DNA of 64,000 bases from Rhodococcus sp. HM1 (GTDB lineage Bacteria > Actinomycetota > Actinomycetes > Mycobacteriales > Mycobacteriaceae): NCBI RefSeq assembly GCF_023218075.1, contig NZ_JALPTB010000019.1:36081-100080 (forward strand), in the 5' to 3' direction. Below are positions 56,325 to 64,000 of the stretch, piece by piece. A model generated the notes under the pieces. The model saw only the letters and a list, made by a program, of their open reading frames with translations, made no database searches and was not told the origin of the DNA. Within the stretch, counting starts at the first letter, position 1. Each line of letters opens with the position of its first letter. The position numbers were made by a program, and so were the translations under genes.

Positions 56325-57289
56325 ACGCGCTCGCCCCGAAGCTCGGGGCGGCCGGCCTGCGGGCGGTGGTGCAGAGCGATGCCCGCGCCGAGCTGCCCCG
56401 GCAGGTCACGCCCGTCGAACGCCCGGTGTGCGACGGGGCGCAGCGTGTCGCCTGGGGTCTGGTCCCGCTGCGCGACGTCGATTTGTTCCACGCGCTCGAC
56501 GTCGATCTTCCGCTCGCCCAGCGCGGCCCGACCGTGTCGACGTTCCACGACCTGTCCGTCTTCGACGTGCCGTGGGCGTTCGGCCGCGGACGCGCCGCCG
56601 GGGAGCGGCGTCTGCTGCGCCGGGCGATGCGTCGCGCCGACGTCCTCGTCGCCGTCTCCGAGTTCACCGCGGATCGGCTGCGCGCCCACTGCGGACGCGA
56701 AGCCCACGTCACTCCCCTCGCGCCCGCGCCCTGGGCGGTCCCGCCCGGTGCCGCGGAGGTCGCCGAGGTCCGCACGCGGTTCGGGTTGCCCGAGCGGTTC
56801 GTGCTGCAGGTCGGCACCGTCGAACCCCGCAAGGACGTCGCGCTGGTCGCCGCCGCGTGCCGGCGGCTCGACGTGCCCTTCGTGCTCGCCGGTTCCGGAT
56901 CGACCGGGCCCGGCAAGCCCGCCGGCGCACACGGTCTCGGCTACGTCGCCACCACCGACCTGCCCGCGCTGTACGCGGCGGCGACCGCCGTCACCTACGC
57001 CTCCACGTACGAGGGGTTCGGGTTGCCACCGCTCGAGGCGATGGCGTGCGGAGGCGCCGTCGTCGCGAGTGCCGTCGGCGGGTTGCCGCAGGCTGCACGC
57101 GACGGCGCGGTGCTGGTCACCGAACACAGCGAGGACGCGTGGGTCCGGGGCCTGCGCGAGGTTCTCCTCGATCGCGACACCCGCCACGCGCTGCGCAGCC
57201 GGGCGGTCGTCACCGCCGCGACCTCGACCTGGGACCGCACCGCGGAGCTGACCCTCGACGCCTACCGCCACGCCGGGCTGCGGATCTGA
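56213..57289 (+). CDS. GT4 family glycosyltransferase
   Basis: A 358-residue GT-B enzyme. It opens RIGFGALALRPGGSGVQTYARELLNAL, the usual acceptor-side start of GT4 mannosyltransferase-like enzymes, then STFHDLSVFDVPWAF, VSEFTADRL, LQVGTVEPRKDVALVAAACRRL and the E-x7-E signature in YASTYEGFGLPPLEAMACGGAVV. ATG 56213 has AGGA eight bases upstream; because the RIGFGA strand is needed, the overlap with the polymerase gene is real, at least 70 bp whichever start is used. Adds one sugar of repeat unit 2. Confidence 0.9.
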   Translation: MRSHTTTLASNGTRIGFGALALRPGGSGVQTYARELLNALAPKLGAAGLRAVVQSDARAELPRQVTPVERPVCDGAQRVAWGLVPLRDVDLFHALDVDLPLAQRGPTVSTFHDLSVFDVPWAFGRGRAAGERRLLRRAMRRADVLVAVSEFTADRLRAHCGREAHVTPLAPAPWAVPPGAAEVAEVRTRFGLPERFVLQVGTVEPRKDVALVAAACRRLDVPFVLAGSGSTGPGKPAGAHGLGYVATTDLPALYAAATAVTYASTYEGFGLPPLEAMACGGAVVASAVGGLPQAARDGAVLVTEHSEDAWVRGLREVLLDRDTRHALRSRAVVTAATSTWDRTAELTLDAYRHAGLRI

Positions 57290-57296
57290 GGTAGCG

Positions 57297-58982
57297 ATGG
57301 GCAGGCACACACGACCGGACGACCTCGGCGAGCCCGGGGTCGCGCAGAGCTTCGCGACAGAGTCGGGTGTCGGACGCCATGCCCGGCTCTGGGACACCGC
57401 ATCGTGGTCCGCGCTGGGCAGCCCCAGCTACGGGACCGGCCAGGGCAGTGTCCGCGGCGACGTCGCCGCCGAGACGGTCGTGCTGCAGCGGATCGCCGCG
57501 AAGATTCGCGAGGACACGATCCACGAACCGCAGACCCCCGAACTCGACGCGCGCGACGCCCGCCGCAACACGATCACGATGCTGGGCAGCCGCGTCGCGG
57601 TCGCCGCGATGGGCTGGACCGGATCGATGATCGTCGCCCGCGCGCTGTCACCCGACGACTTCGGCAAGTTCTCGTTCGTCTTCGGTCTGCTCGGCCTGCT
57701 GTCGGTCGTCACCGATCTCGGTGTCGGCCGCGTGGTCCTCGCGAAGCTCGTCGAGTGCAACCCGTGGGAAGTGTCCTACGTGACGACGGCGTTCATCGCG
57801 CTGCGCGCCGCGCTGGGCATGCTCGGTCACCTGCTCGCGATCGCCTACGTGCTGGTGATGGGTTATCCGTCGGATGTGGTGTGGGCGACCGTGGTCGCCG
57901 GTCTCGTCGTCGTGGTCGCGACACCCAGTCACGCGCTGACGGTGATGTACCAGAGCCGATTACGGATGGCGTACGTCGCGGTTGCCGAGACACTCGGCCA
58001 GCTCGTGCAGCTCGTCTGCACCGTCGCCGCCGTACTGTTCGCCCCCGTGCTGCTGGTGCTCGTCGTGCCGGCGGTGATCAACGAGATCGTCGCGATCGTC
58101 GTCAAGATCCGCGGCGTGCGAAACGGTATCGCCGGTCCTGTACCCGCGGCCCGCGCCCAGTTGTGGCGATGGCGCGAGATGCTCGCCGAGGCCGTGCCGC
58201 TGAGTATCGGCTTCGCGCTCATCACGATCTTGTCGAAGATCGACGTGCTGATGCTCGGCCGCATGGACTCGTTCGACGCCGTGGGGCTCTACACCGTCGG
58301 CTACAAGTTCGCCGACCTCCTCGGGATCGTCGCCTCGACCGTCGTCGGTCCCGTCACCACCCTGCTCGTCGCGACGTGGCCCGGGGACACCGAGCGATTC
58401 CGCGGCCGCACCCGCGAGGCGGCGATCCTCCTCACCGTGCTCGGTGCGGTCGCCGTCGCCGCGTTCTGGCCTGTTGCACCGGCATTGATGGATCTGCTCT
58501 ACGGTTCCCGTTTCGCCGAAGCCGCCGACGCCGGCCGGTTCCTCGTGCTCGGCAGCGCCCTGTCCATGCTCACCGAACTCGGATTGATGGTGCTCGTCTC
58601 CACGTCCCGCCACCGCGTCTATCCGTGGGTCGCGCTCGCCGGCCTGGCCGCGAACGTGGCGCTCAATCTGGTCATGATCCCGCGGTGGTCGTACTTCGGG
58701 GCGTCGATCGCGACACTCGTCACCGATCTGGTTCTACTGGCCGCCATCTGGATCGTCGTCGCCCGCACGGTCCCGGTCCGTCGGCTGTTCCCGGCCGGTG
58801 CGGTCGTCGGTGTCGCGATCCTCGGCTTCGCGGTGACCGTGTGGGCGACGCTGCTGACCGACCGCTTCCACATCCCGTGGATCGTGACCGCCGCGGTCGC
58901 GCCCACGCTCGTCCTCGCGGGCATGCAGTTCCTGCCCGTTGCCGGAAGAATCCGGCTCGTCCATCTCCTGAAGTCCAGGTAG
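57297..58982 (+). CDS. Wzx-type oligosaccharide flippase, system 2
   Basis: A 561-residue MATE/MVF-superfamily flippase with twelve or more helices from about residue 95. Compared with flippase 1 it has an extra hydrophilic N-terminal tail of about 90 residues (with many charged residues and a predicted helix around 60-90), of unknown role. Typical features include GRVVLAKLVECNPWEVSYV, ITILSKIDVLMLGRMDSFDAVGLYTVGYK and LYGSRFAEAADAGRFLVLGSAL. ATG 57297 follows the GT4 gene by seven bases, with GAGG before it. It should translocate lipid-linked repeat units for the Wzy at 54933. Confidence 0.9.
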   Translation: MGRHTRPDDLGEPGVAQSFATESGVGRHARLWDTASWSALGSPSYGTGQGSVRGDVAAETVVLQRIAAKIREDTIHEPQTPELDARDARRNTITMLGSRVAVAAMGWTGSMIVARALSPDDFGKFSFVFGLLGLLSVVTDLGVGRVVLAKLVECNPWEVSYVTTAFIALRAALGMLGHLLAIAYVLVMGYPSDVVWATVVAGLVVVVATPSHALTVMYQSRLRMAYVAVAETLGQLVQLVCTVAAVLFAPVLLVLVVPAVINEIVAIVVKIRGVRNGIAGPVPAARAQLWRWREMLAEAVPLSIGFALITILSKIDVLMLGRMDSFDAVGLYTVGYKFADLLGIVASTVVGPVTTLLVATWPGDTERFRGRTREAAILLTVLGAVAVAAFWPVAPALMDLLYGSRFAEAADAGRFLVLGSALSMLTELGLMVLVSTSRHRVYPWVALAGLAANVALNLVMIPRWSYFGASIATLVTDLVLLAAIWIVVARTVPVRRLFPAGAVVGVAILGFAVTVWATLLTDRFHIPWIVTAAVAPTLVLAGMQFLPVAGRIRLVHLLKSR

Positions 58983-58987
58983 CACTC

Positions 58988-60088
58988 GTGAATTACCGAC
59001 CCACTTCCACGCGACGCCGCGTCGTCTTCGTCACCCACACCGCCCAGGTGTCCGGGGCCGAACTGGTCATGCTGCAACTGGTGCGGTGCGCCCTCGACGA
59101 GGGTCGCCCGGTCGCCGTCGCCTGCCCCGACGGGCCGCTGCGGTCGCGACTGCCGGCCGAGGTCGACATCCTGGCGATCCCCCTGCTCGGACCGCAGGGC
59201 GAACGCGGACTCGCCAAGGCCGCAACGGTCGCCCGGATCGCTGCCGGGTGGCTGCAGACCGGCCGGATCCTCCGGGCGGCACTGCGCGGACGGGAGGACA
59301 CGGTGATCGTGAACTCGCTGTTCGCGTTGCCCGCCGTCGCGGTCGCGCGGATACCCGGCGTGGTGTGGCTCGTGCACGACACCCTGTCGAGTGCCGAGCA
59401 ACGAGGGATCGTGCGGTTGTCGCGCCGCGGAATCGCCCGCGCTGTCGCGGTTTCGGAGCCGACGGCCCGGCCGCCCCGGCAGTTGGGAATCCCCGTGACG
59501 GTCGCGCATCTCGGTGTCGAGGTTCCCGACTTCAGGGTCTCCCCGGACGTCGCGGCGACCCCGGTGATCGGCATGATGGGTGCGCTGACCCCGTGGAAGG
59601 GACACCGGGTGCTGCTCGACGCGGTGTCCCGCATGCCGGGGGTCCGGCTCGAGATCGCCGGCGAACCCTTTCCCGGCGACGAACCGTACGCCGAGGAACT
59701 TCGCAGGCGTGCGAGCGAACCCGACCTCGACGGCCGCGTCGCCTTCCTCGGCCGCGTCGAACCCCTTCCGACACTGCGTACCTGGGACGTCGCCGTGTCC
59801 GCCAGCATCTCCCCCGAAGCGGGCCCGCTGGTGGCGCTCGAGGCGATGAGCGTGGGCGTGCCGATGGTCGGCACCGATCACGGCGGCACGTCGGTGTTGC
59901 TGGGGGGCGGTGCGGGACTTCTGGTTCCACCCGGTGATCCGGATGCGCTCGCCGCGGCGCTCCACCGGATACTCACCGACGACGGCCTGCGCCGGTCGGT
60001 CACGGAGACGGCCCGCCGCCGGGTCGAGGAGAACTACGACCGCACGACCACCGTCCCCCGGATGCTCGAGGAGTTGCTGCGTGCCTGA
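58988..60088 (+). CDS. GT4 family glycosyltransferase
   Basis: A 366-residue GT-B glycosyltransferase beginning VVFVTHTAQVSGAELVMLQLVRCAL (the GGAE/SGAE acceptor loop), with WLVHDTL, VAVSEPTARPPRQLGIPVTVAHLGVEVP, MMGALTPWKGHRVLLDAVSRM and the donor-site signature SPEAGPLVALEAMSVGVPMVGTDHGG. GTG 58988 starts five bases after the flippase stop with AGG eight bases upstream. Its end overlaps the glycoside hydrolase gene by eight bases. Adds a sugar of repeat unit 2. Confidence 0.9.
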   Translation: MNYRPTSTRRRVVFVTHTAQVSGAELVMLQLVRCALDEGRPVAVACPDGPLRSRLPAEVDILAIPLLGPQGERGLAKAATVARIAAGWLQTGRILRAALRGREDTVIVNSLFALPAVAVARIPGVVWLVHDTLSSAEQRGIVRLSRRGIARAVAVSEPTARPPRQLGIPVTVAHLGVEVPDFRVSPDVAATPVIGMMGALTPWKGHRVLLDAVSRMPGVRLEIAGEPFPGDEPYAEELRRRASEPDLDGRVAFLGRVEPLPTLRTWDVAVSASISPEAGPLVALEAMSVGVPMVGTDHGGTSVLLGGGAGLLVPPGDPDALAAALHRILTDDGLRRSVTETARRRVEENYDRTTTVPRMLEELLRA

Positions 60089-61169
60089 GTCGTTCCCCCG
60101 CCGCGCCGTCGCCGGGACGATCGCCGCTCTGACCACGGTGGTGCTCACCGCGACGGCCTGCTCCCCGGACCCGCTGCCGTGCGACCCGTCGGTCACCGCC
60201 GACAGTCTCGGGATCGCCACCGGGTCCGGCCTCGACGCGATGCCCGCCGACCGTCTCGAGCGGTATCTCGACCTCGTCGAGGCGTCCGGCGCCCGCTGGA
60301 TCCGCTTCGACGTGGACTGGTCGACGATCGAACCGGAACGCGGCCGGAGCGATTGGAACGGTGTCGATCGGGTCGTGGCCGCGGCCACCGAACGCGGATT
60401 GCAGGTGCTCGGTCTGATCACCAACACCCCCGCGTGGGCACGCGTCGACGAGGCGGGGGATGACTCGCACGGCCGTCCCTCCGATCCCGCCGAGTTCGGC
60501 CGCTTCGCCGGGGATGCCGCGGTCCGGTACGCGGGTACGGTGCGCCACTGGGAGATCTGGAACGAGCCGAACCTGACGCAGTTCTTCACGCCCGCACCGG
60601 ATGTCGAACAGTACGCGATGCTACTTTCCGCCGCGGCGGCCACGATCCGGGCCGCAGCACCGGAGGCGGTGGTCGTCACCGGCGGGTTGTCCCCCGCCAC
60701 CGACGACGGTACCGACATCAGCCCCACGACCTTTCTCGACGAGCTGTACGGCCTGGGCGTCGAAGACGACTTCGATGCCGTGGGCATGCATCCGTACAGC
60801 TATCCGGCACTGCCCTCCGACGCCGGGACGCGGCGCTGGAACGCCTACTACCGCATGCGGAACCTGCACGCCGTCATGGCGGATCACGACGACGGGGACA
60901 CCCGGATCTGGGCCACCGAGTTCGGGGCGCCGACCGGTTCGGGCGAGGACAGCGTGTCCCCCGACGAGCAGGCCGAGATCCTGCGCGACGGCATCAACGA
61001 GCAGCGGCGGCTGCCGTTCGTCGACAAACTGTTCGTCTACAGTCTCGTCGATCGCGGGACCGATGCCGCCGACCGCGAGCAGAACTTCGGCATCGTCGAC
61101 CACGATCTCGATCCGAAACCCGCGATGGCCGTGGTGCAGCGCGCCGCATCGACCCCGGGATGCATCTGA
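60081..61169 (+). CDS. Exported glycoside hydrolase (GH5/GH39-like), probable lipoprotein, copy A
   Basis: A 362-residue (beta/alpha)8 glycosidase. The N-terminus has RR, a hydrophobic helix and LTATAC, an acceptable lipobox. The barrel shows GARWIRFDVDWSTIEPERG, NTPAWAR, HWEIWNEPN with acid/base Glu162, and IWATEFGAPTG with nucleophile Glu280, the clan GH-A arrangement. GTG 60081 overlaps the GT4 stop by eight bases, so it is the last gene of the system 2 operon. A close paralogue is at 62532-63659. Such enzymes in Wzy-dependent loci often trim or cut the polymer. The sugar bond attacked is not predictable. Confidence 0.87.
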   Translation: MPESFPRRAVAGTIAALTTVVLTATACSPDPLPCDPSVTADSLGIATGSGLDAMPADRLERYLDLVEASGARWIRFDVDWSTIEPERGRSDWNGVDRVVAAATERGLQVLGLITNTPAWARVDEAGDDSHGRPSDPAEFGRFAGDAAVRYAGTVRHWEIWNEPNLTQFFTPAPDVEQYAMLLSAAAATIRAAAPEAVVVTGGLSPATDDGTDISPTTFLDELYGLGVEDDFDAVGMHPYSYPALPSDAGTRRWNAYYRMRNLHAVMADHDDGDTRIWATEFGAPTGSGEDSVSPDEQAEILRDGINEQRRLPFVDKLFVYSLVDRGTDAADREQNFGIVDHDLDPKPAMAVVQRAASTPGCI

Positions 61170-61181
61170 AGCCGTTGGCGG

Positions 61182-62240
61182 TCAGTGTATTTCGATTACG
61201 GATCGAAGCGGGCGGATCCGGTCGGCGGCGCGGTCGGCGACGTCGAGCGTCCACCGGTGCAACGGCCGGCCCCGCGGGGTGGCGGTGACCGTGACCGCGT
61301 CGTATCCCCCGTTGGCCCAACGGGATTTGAATTCCGAGGTTCCGAGCAGGTAGTCGAATCGGGTGATGCCCAGGTCGTCGTGGTGATCGGCGAGCCACCG
61401 ATGCAGCAGGTGTCCGGGTCGCAGGTGCGCAACGTCGGGATCGAACCGGGCCATCCACATCTCCGCGGTGCTGCCGGTGCGGAACATGATCTCGTGCGCG
61501 ACCCAGCGGTCGCCGACGATCAGACCCGCGACGAGCAGCGACCCGGCGCGCGCTTCGGCCTCCAGGAACGGCCGGGTGAACGCTGCGATCGGCGGGGCAC
61601 AGAAGTCGACGCGGCCGCTGTCGGCGTCGGCGCGGGCGGCGACGCCGGCGATGTCCGGCCATCGCCGGGCAAGATCCGCCGGTTCCGTGACGACCTCGAC
61701 GGACGCCGGGGTGCCGGCCTTCTCCAGCGATCGTTCGATGCGCCGGAGCGACTTGAGGGTTTTCTTTCCGCGCAACGCAGCCGCAGTCTGTCCGGGTTCG
61801 AGATCGATGGTCAGGCAGTGATCGTCGATGTATGCGTCGACGTGCCAGCAGTTCGATCTGCGGAGGGCCACGATGAGGGGGTCCGTCGATTCCAGATGTG
61901 TCAGTTGCAGCGGAATCCGCCGGGCGGCGAGGGCATCGACCAATTCGTTCAGCGCGTCGTCGTCCTCGGCGAGCACCCCACCGATGGTCGCGAGACCGTG
62001 CCCGAGAACCCGGTACGCACGGACACCGAGACGACTCCGGCTGTGCAGCGGTGCCACCGCGACGAGACGTCCGTGGCGGCGGACGGCGCACACCGCGAGG
62101 CGTCCGCGGCCGAGGGCGCGGAACCACGTCAATGCGTAGGACGGACGGGTCGCCACCCGGTGCGGGATGCGCGCGGTCAGGTCGTGCCAGTCGTCCAGGA
62201 TCGTCTCGATCGTGGACTCGTCGTGGATCGCGAACGTCAT
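61182..62240 (-). CDS. GNAT-fold acyltransferase (CelD/BioF2-like, FemAB-related)
   Basis: A 352-residue protein with two GNAT-like halves. The second half holds GKKTLKSLRRIERSLEKAG, VAGLIVGDRWVAHEIMFRTGSTAEMWMARFDP and RPGHLLHRWLADHHDDLGITRFDYLLG, matching the acetyltransferase type seen in the CelD/BioF2 group next to polysaccharide genes; these are thought to acylate sugars or transfer amino acids. ATG 62240 is used; the frame is open upstream without a better start. It is convergent with the hydrolase copy A (12 bp) and divergent from copy B. Likely decorates polysaccharide 2. No membrane segment. Confidence 0.8.
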   Translation of the reverse strand: MTFAIHDESTIETILDDWHDLTARIPHRVATRPSYALTWFRALGRGRLAVCAVRRHGRLVAVAPLHSRSRLGVRAYRVLGHGLATIGGVLAEDDDALNELVDALAARRIPLQLTHLESTDPLIVALRRSNCWHVDAYIDDHCLTIDLEPGQTAAALRGKKTLKSLRRIERSLEKAGTPASVEVVTEPADLARRWPDIAGVAARADADSGRVDFCAPPIAAFTRPFLEAEARAGSLLVAGLIVGDRWVAHEIMFRTGSTAEMWMARFDPDVAHLRPGHLLHRWLADHHDDLGITRFDYLLGTSEFKSRWANGGYDAVTVTATPRGRPLHRWTLDVADRAADRIRPLRSVIEIH

Positions 62241-62531
62241 CGAATCATCCCGACGAGGGTCGCTGCACTGCCGCCGGTTCGCGTCTGCCGACAGCCGTGT
62301 ACGAAAATCGTCGGCAAATACCGGCGGCACGGCCCCTCATGTCGATACATTCTTCCCGATGGCTCTGTTACTGCTGTTACCACTGTGACGGGTGGTAACC
62401 GTTGTCACCGATGCCCTCGCCGGGGTATCGGTCCGGGACGCTCGTAGGTTACAGGCCGCGGCTCGTGCCTGCGCACGCCCGGGTACCGCCAGACGTCCGA
62501 ACACCGGACGTGACCGGAAGAAGGTATCGCC
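62241..62531. other. Divergent intergenic region between GNAT gene and glycoside hydrolase B
   Basis: 291 bp with no gene. A relatively AT-rich centre (62340-62390) includes repeated TTACTG/TTACCACTG-like words and likely carries both promoters. For the plus gene, GGAAGAAGG lies seven bases before the GTG at 62532. Confidence 0.5.
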
Positions 62532-63659
62532 GTGCGACATTCACGCCTGTTCCGATCCGCAGTGCCGGTGCTCGTCGCCGGATTCCTCGCCGCCACCGTC
62601 GCCTGCGCTCCGCCCGCACCGCCTCCACCGACCGGCTGCACCACCTCCGACCTCGGCATTTCCGGTGGCGCACCCATGCTGGGTCTCTCGGATGCCGACC
62701 TCAGCCGGGAACTCGACACCATGTGGAACACGGGAATCCGCTGGCTGAGATTCGACATCGACTGGTCCGTCGTGGAAGCCACCCGAGGACAACAGAACTG
62801 GTCTGCGATCGATCGGCTCGTCGACCGGGCCCGTGCCCGCGGACTGAATCTGCTCGGCATCATCACCTACACCCCGGCCTGGGCCCGGGTGGCAGGCACC
62901 TCCGATTCGCACGGCCGGCCCGCGGATCCGGCGGCTTTCGCGACCTTCGCGAAGCAGGCCGCGGAGCGCTACAACGGCAGGATCGCCACGTGGGAGATCT
63001 GGAACGAACCGAATCTGGTGAACTTCTTCCGGCCCGCCCCGAACCCGGATGCCTACGTGCAGTTGCTGTCCGCCGCAGCGCAGGCCATCCGTTCGGTGCA
63101 GCCCGGCGCGATGATCCTCAACGGAGGCCTCGCACCGGCGGTCGACGACGGCACGAACATCGCGCCCACCACCTATGTGCAGCAGCTCTATCAGCGTGGA
63201 GCACAACAATATTTCGACGCACTGTCCGTCCACCCCTACAGCTGGCCGGCGCTACCGTCCGAGGCGAGCACCCAGAGTTGGAACACCTTCTACCGCATGC
63301 GGTTCATGCGGGACACGATGGTGCAGTACGGCGACTCGGCCACCGAGATCTGGGCGACCGAATTCGGCGCACCGACGGGCCGGGCGAGCGACGCGGTGAG
63401 CGCACAACGGCAGGCGGACATCATCCGCGACGGCATCGCGGAGGCACGCCGGCTCGGGTACGTCGACAAGGTGTTCGTGTACACGCTGCGCAACCACGGC
63501 ACCAACCTGTCCGACCGCGAACAGAACTTCGGTTTGCTCGAGTACAACTTCACCGCGAAACCGTCTCTGGCTGTGGTGCAATCGGCCGCAACCGCATGCA
63601 CCGGGGTTTCTGACATCCTCGACTCGGAGCCCACGACGCCACCCCCGGTCGCGTCGTAA
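62532..63659 (+). CDS. Exported glycoside hydrolase (GH5/GH39-like), probable lipoprotein, copy B
   Basis: 375 residues, collinear with copy A (60081-61169). Signal peptide ends at ATVACAPP, a plausible lipobox with Cys at about residue 25, followed by a Pro-rich spacer. The catalytic pair is Glu159 in WEIWNEPN and Glu277 in IWATEFGAPTG; RWLRFDIDWSVVEATRG and TYTPAWAR match copy A closely. Copy B has a longer Pro/Thr tail. GTG 62532 has AAGG seven bases upstream. It is transcribed from its own promoter and converges on the proline-rich gene, three bases apart. The two copies probably act on the same or a related polymer and came from duplication. Confidence 0.87.
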   Translation: MRHSRLFRSAVPVLVAGFLAATVACAPPAPPPPTGCTTSDLGISGGAPMLGLSDADLSRELDTMWNTGIRWLRFDIDWSVVEATRGQQNWSAIDRLVDRARARGLNLLGIITYTPAWARVAGTSDSHGRPADPAAFATFAKQAAERYNGRIATWEIWNEPNLVNFFRPAPNPDAYVQLLSAAAQAIRSVQPGAMILNGGLAPAVDDGTNIAPTTYVQQLYQRGAQQYFDALSVHPYSWPALPSEASTQSWNTFYRMRFMRDTMVQYGDSATEIWATEFGAPTGRASDAVSAQRQADIIRDGIAEARRLGYVDKVFVYTLRNHGTNLSDREQNFGLLEYNFTAKPSLAVVQSAATACTGVSDILDSEPTTPPPVAS

Positions 63660-63662
63660 CCG

Positions 63663-64000
63663 TCAGCGGCCCCACGAATCCGGGGGCGTACCCGGTCCGC
63701 GCGGATCGTCGTGCACGATCTGTGCACCGAGTTCGGCCCTGTCCTGCTGTGTAGGGTGTCCGTTGCCCTGACCCGGGTACGGCATCGGAACCTGCTGACC
63801 GTAGGGCGCAGGGGCCCTCCAGGTCTCGGGAGGTCGGGACGTGCGCCAGACCTGTTCGACGCTCGCGGGCGTGCTCGGCGGACGGCTCTCTGCCCAACCC
63901 GGTGCGGCCGGCGCCACGGGGGAAGCCGGGACGTTCCGTGCCGCCGGTTCCGCCGGGGTCGGGGTCGGGGTCGGAACCGGCGGCACGGAACGTCCCGGCT
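63663..64000 (-). CDS. C-terminal part of a proline-rich protein, 5' end outside window
   Basis: Only the last ~112 residues are present, open to the right edge. Composition is Pro, Ala, Thr, Gln and Arg rich with no fold signature: repeated PTPTPTP, then PAPYGQQVPMPYPGQGNGHPTQQ-like sequence. It may be the cytoplasmic or extracytoplasmic tail of a membrane protein. A perfect inverted repeat (63924-64000) is inside this coding part. Not identified. Confidence 0.5.
   Translation of the reverse strand, partial: PGRSVPPVPTPTPTPAEPAARNVPASPVAPAAPGWAESRPPSTPASVEQVWRTSRPPETWRAPAPYGQQVPMPYPGQGNGHPTQQDRAELGAQIVHDDPRGPGTPPDSWGR
63924..64000. repeat. Perfect inverted repeat, arms of at least 29 bp
   Basis: The left arm 63924-63952 is the exact reverse complement of the right arm 63972-64000. 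The 19-base spacer consists of CGGGGT-type tandem repeats that encode PTPTP on the minus strand. The right arm reaches the last base of the window, so its true length is unknown. Confidence 0.9.

Noticed and set aside
1..64000. Mobile elements, attachment sites, tRNA genes or CRISPR
   Set aside because: No transposase or integrase frames, no terminal inverted repeats flanking genes, no cloverleaf and no regularly spaced repeats were seen.

Overview
This window is high-GC DNA from a mycolic-acid-bearing actinobacterium, most likely a Rhodococcus. The evidence is an Ag85/corynomycolyl-type mycolyltransferase, an AlkB alkane hydroxylase, an AspC-type aminotransferase very like mycobacterial Rv0337c, frequent GTG starts, and a butyrolactone gene trio of the kind described in Rhodococcus. 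No tRNA, rRNA, CRISPR array, transposase or integrase was seen.

Layout. (1) 1-10.5 kb: the end of a rhamnosyltransferase-like gene, a first polyprenyl-phosphate sugar transferase, and then mostly housekeeping genes (mycolyltransferase, alkB, cold-shock protein, aminotransferase, YibE/F membrane protein, membrane-anchored Hsp70-like protein, low-molecular-weight tyrosine phosphatase). (2) 10.5-30.9 kb: a tyrosine autokinase/chain-length regulator (Wzc type) whose start codon overlaps the stop codon of a 6284-residue, six-module nonribosomal peptide synthetase (NRPS) with a terminal thioesterase. (3) 31.1-44.4 kb: a divergent DUF4012 gene, then a nine-gene minus-strand operon for one surface polysaccharide: sugar transferase, UDP-glucose dehydrogenase, beta-helix protein, Wzy polymerase, WecG-type transferase, GT2, Wzx flippase, nitroreductase-like protein, pyruvyltransferase. 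(4) 45.2-49.6 kb: galU, a strong candidate 6C RNA, a 63-residue secreted peptide gene, and a gamma-butyrolactone quorum-sensing trio (AfsA-family synthase, TetR receptor, reductase/epimerase) with a 20-bp palindrome upstream. (5) 49.7-64 kb: a second polysaccharide system with a third sugar transferase, GT4s, a tandem alpha/beta hydrolase, a second Wzy and Wzx, two paralogous secreted glycoside hydrolases, a GNAT protein and a proline-rich protein fragment.

How it may work together (inference). GalU and the dehydrogenase would supply UDP-glucose and UDP-glucuronate. Three initiating sugar transferases feed two Wzx/Wzy export-polymerisation sets, while a single kinase/phosphatase pair (Wzc/Wzb-like) controls chain length. 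The NRPS is translationally coupled to that kinase, which suggests that a hexapeptide or acyl-peptide is made together with the exopolysaccharide. The butyrolactone genes between the two polysaccharide loci would make this a density-controlled surface-product island. The NRPS product and its link to the glycan cannot be decided from sequence alone.
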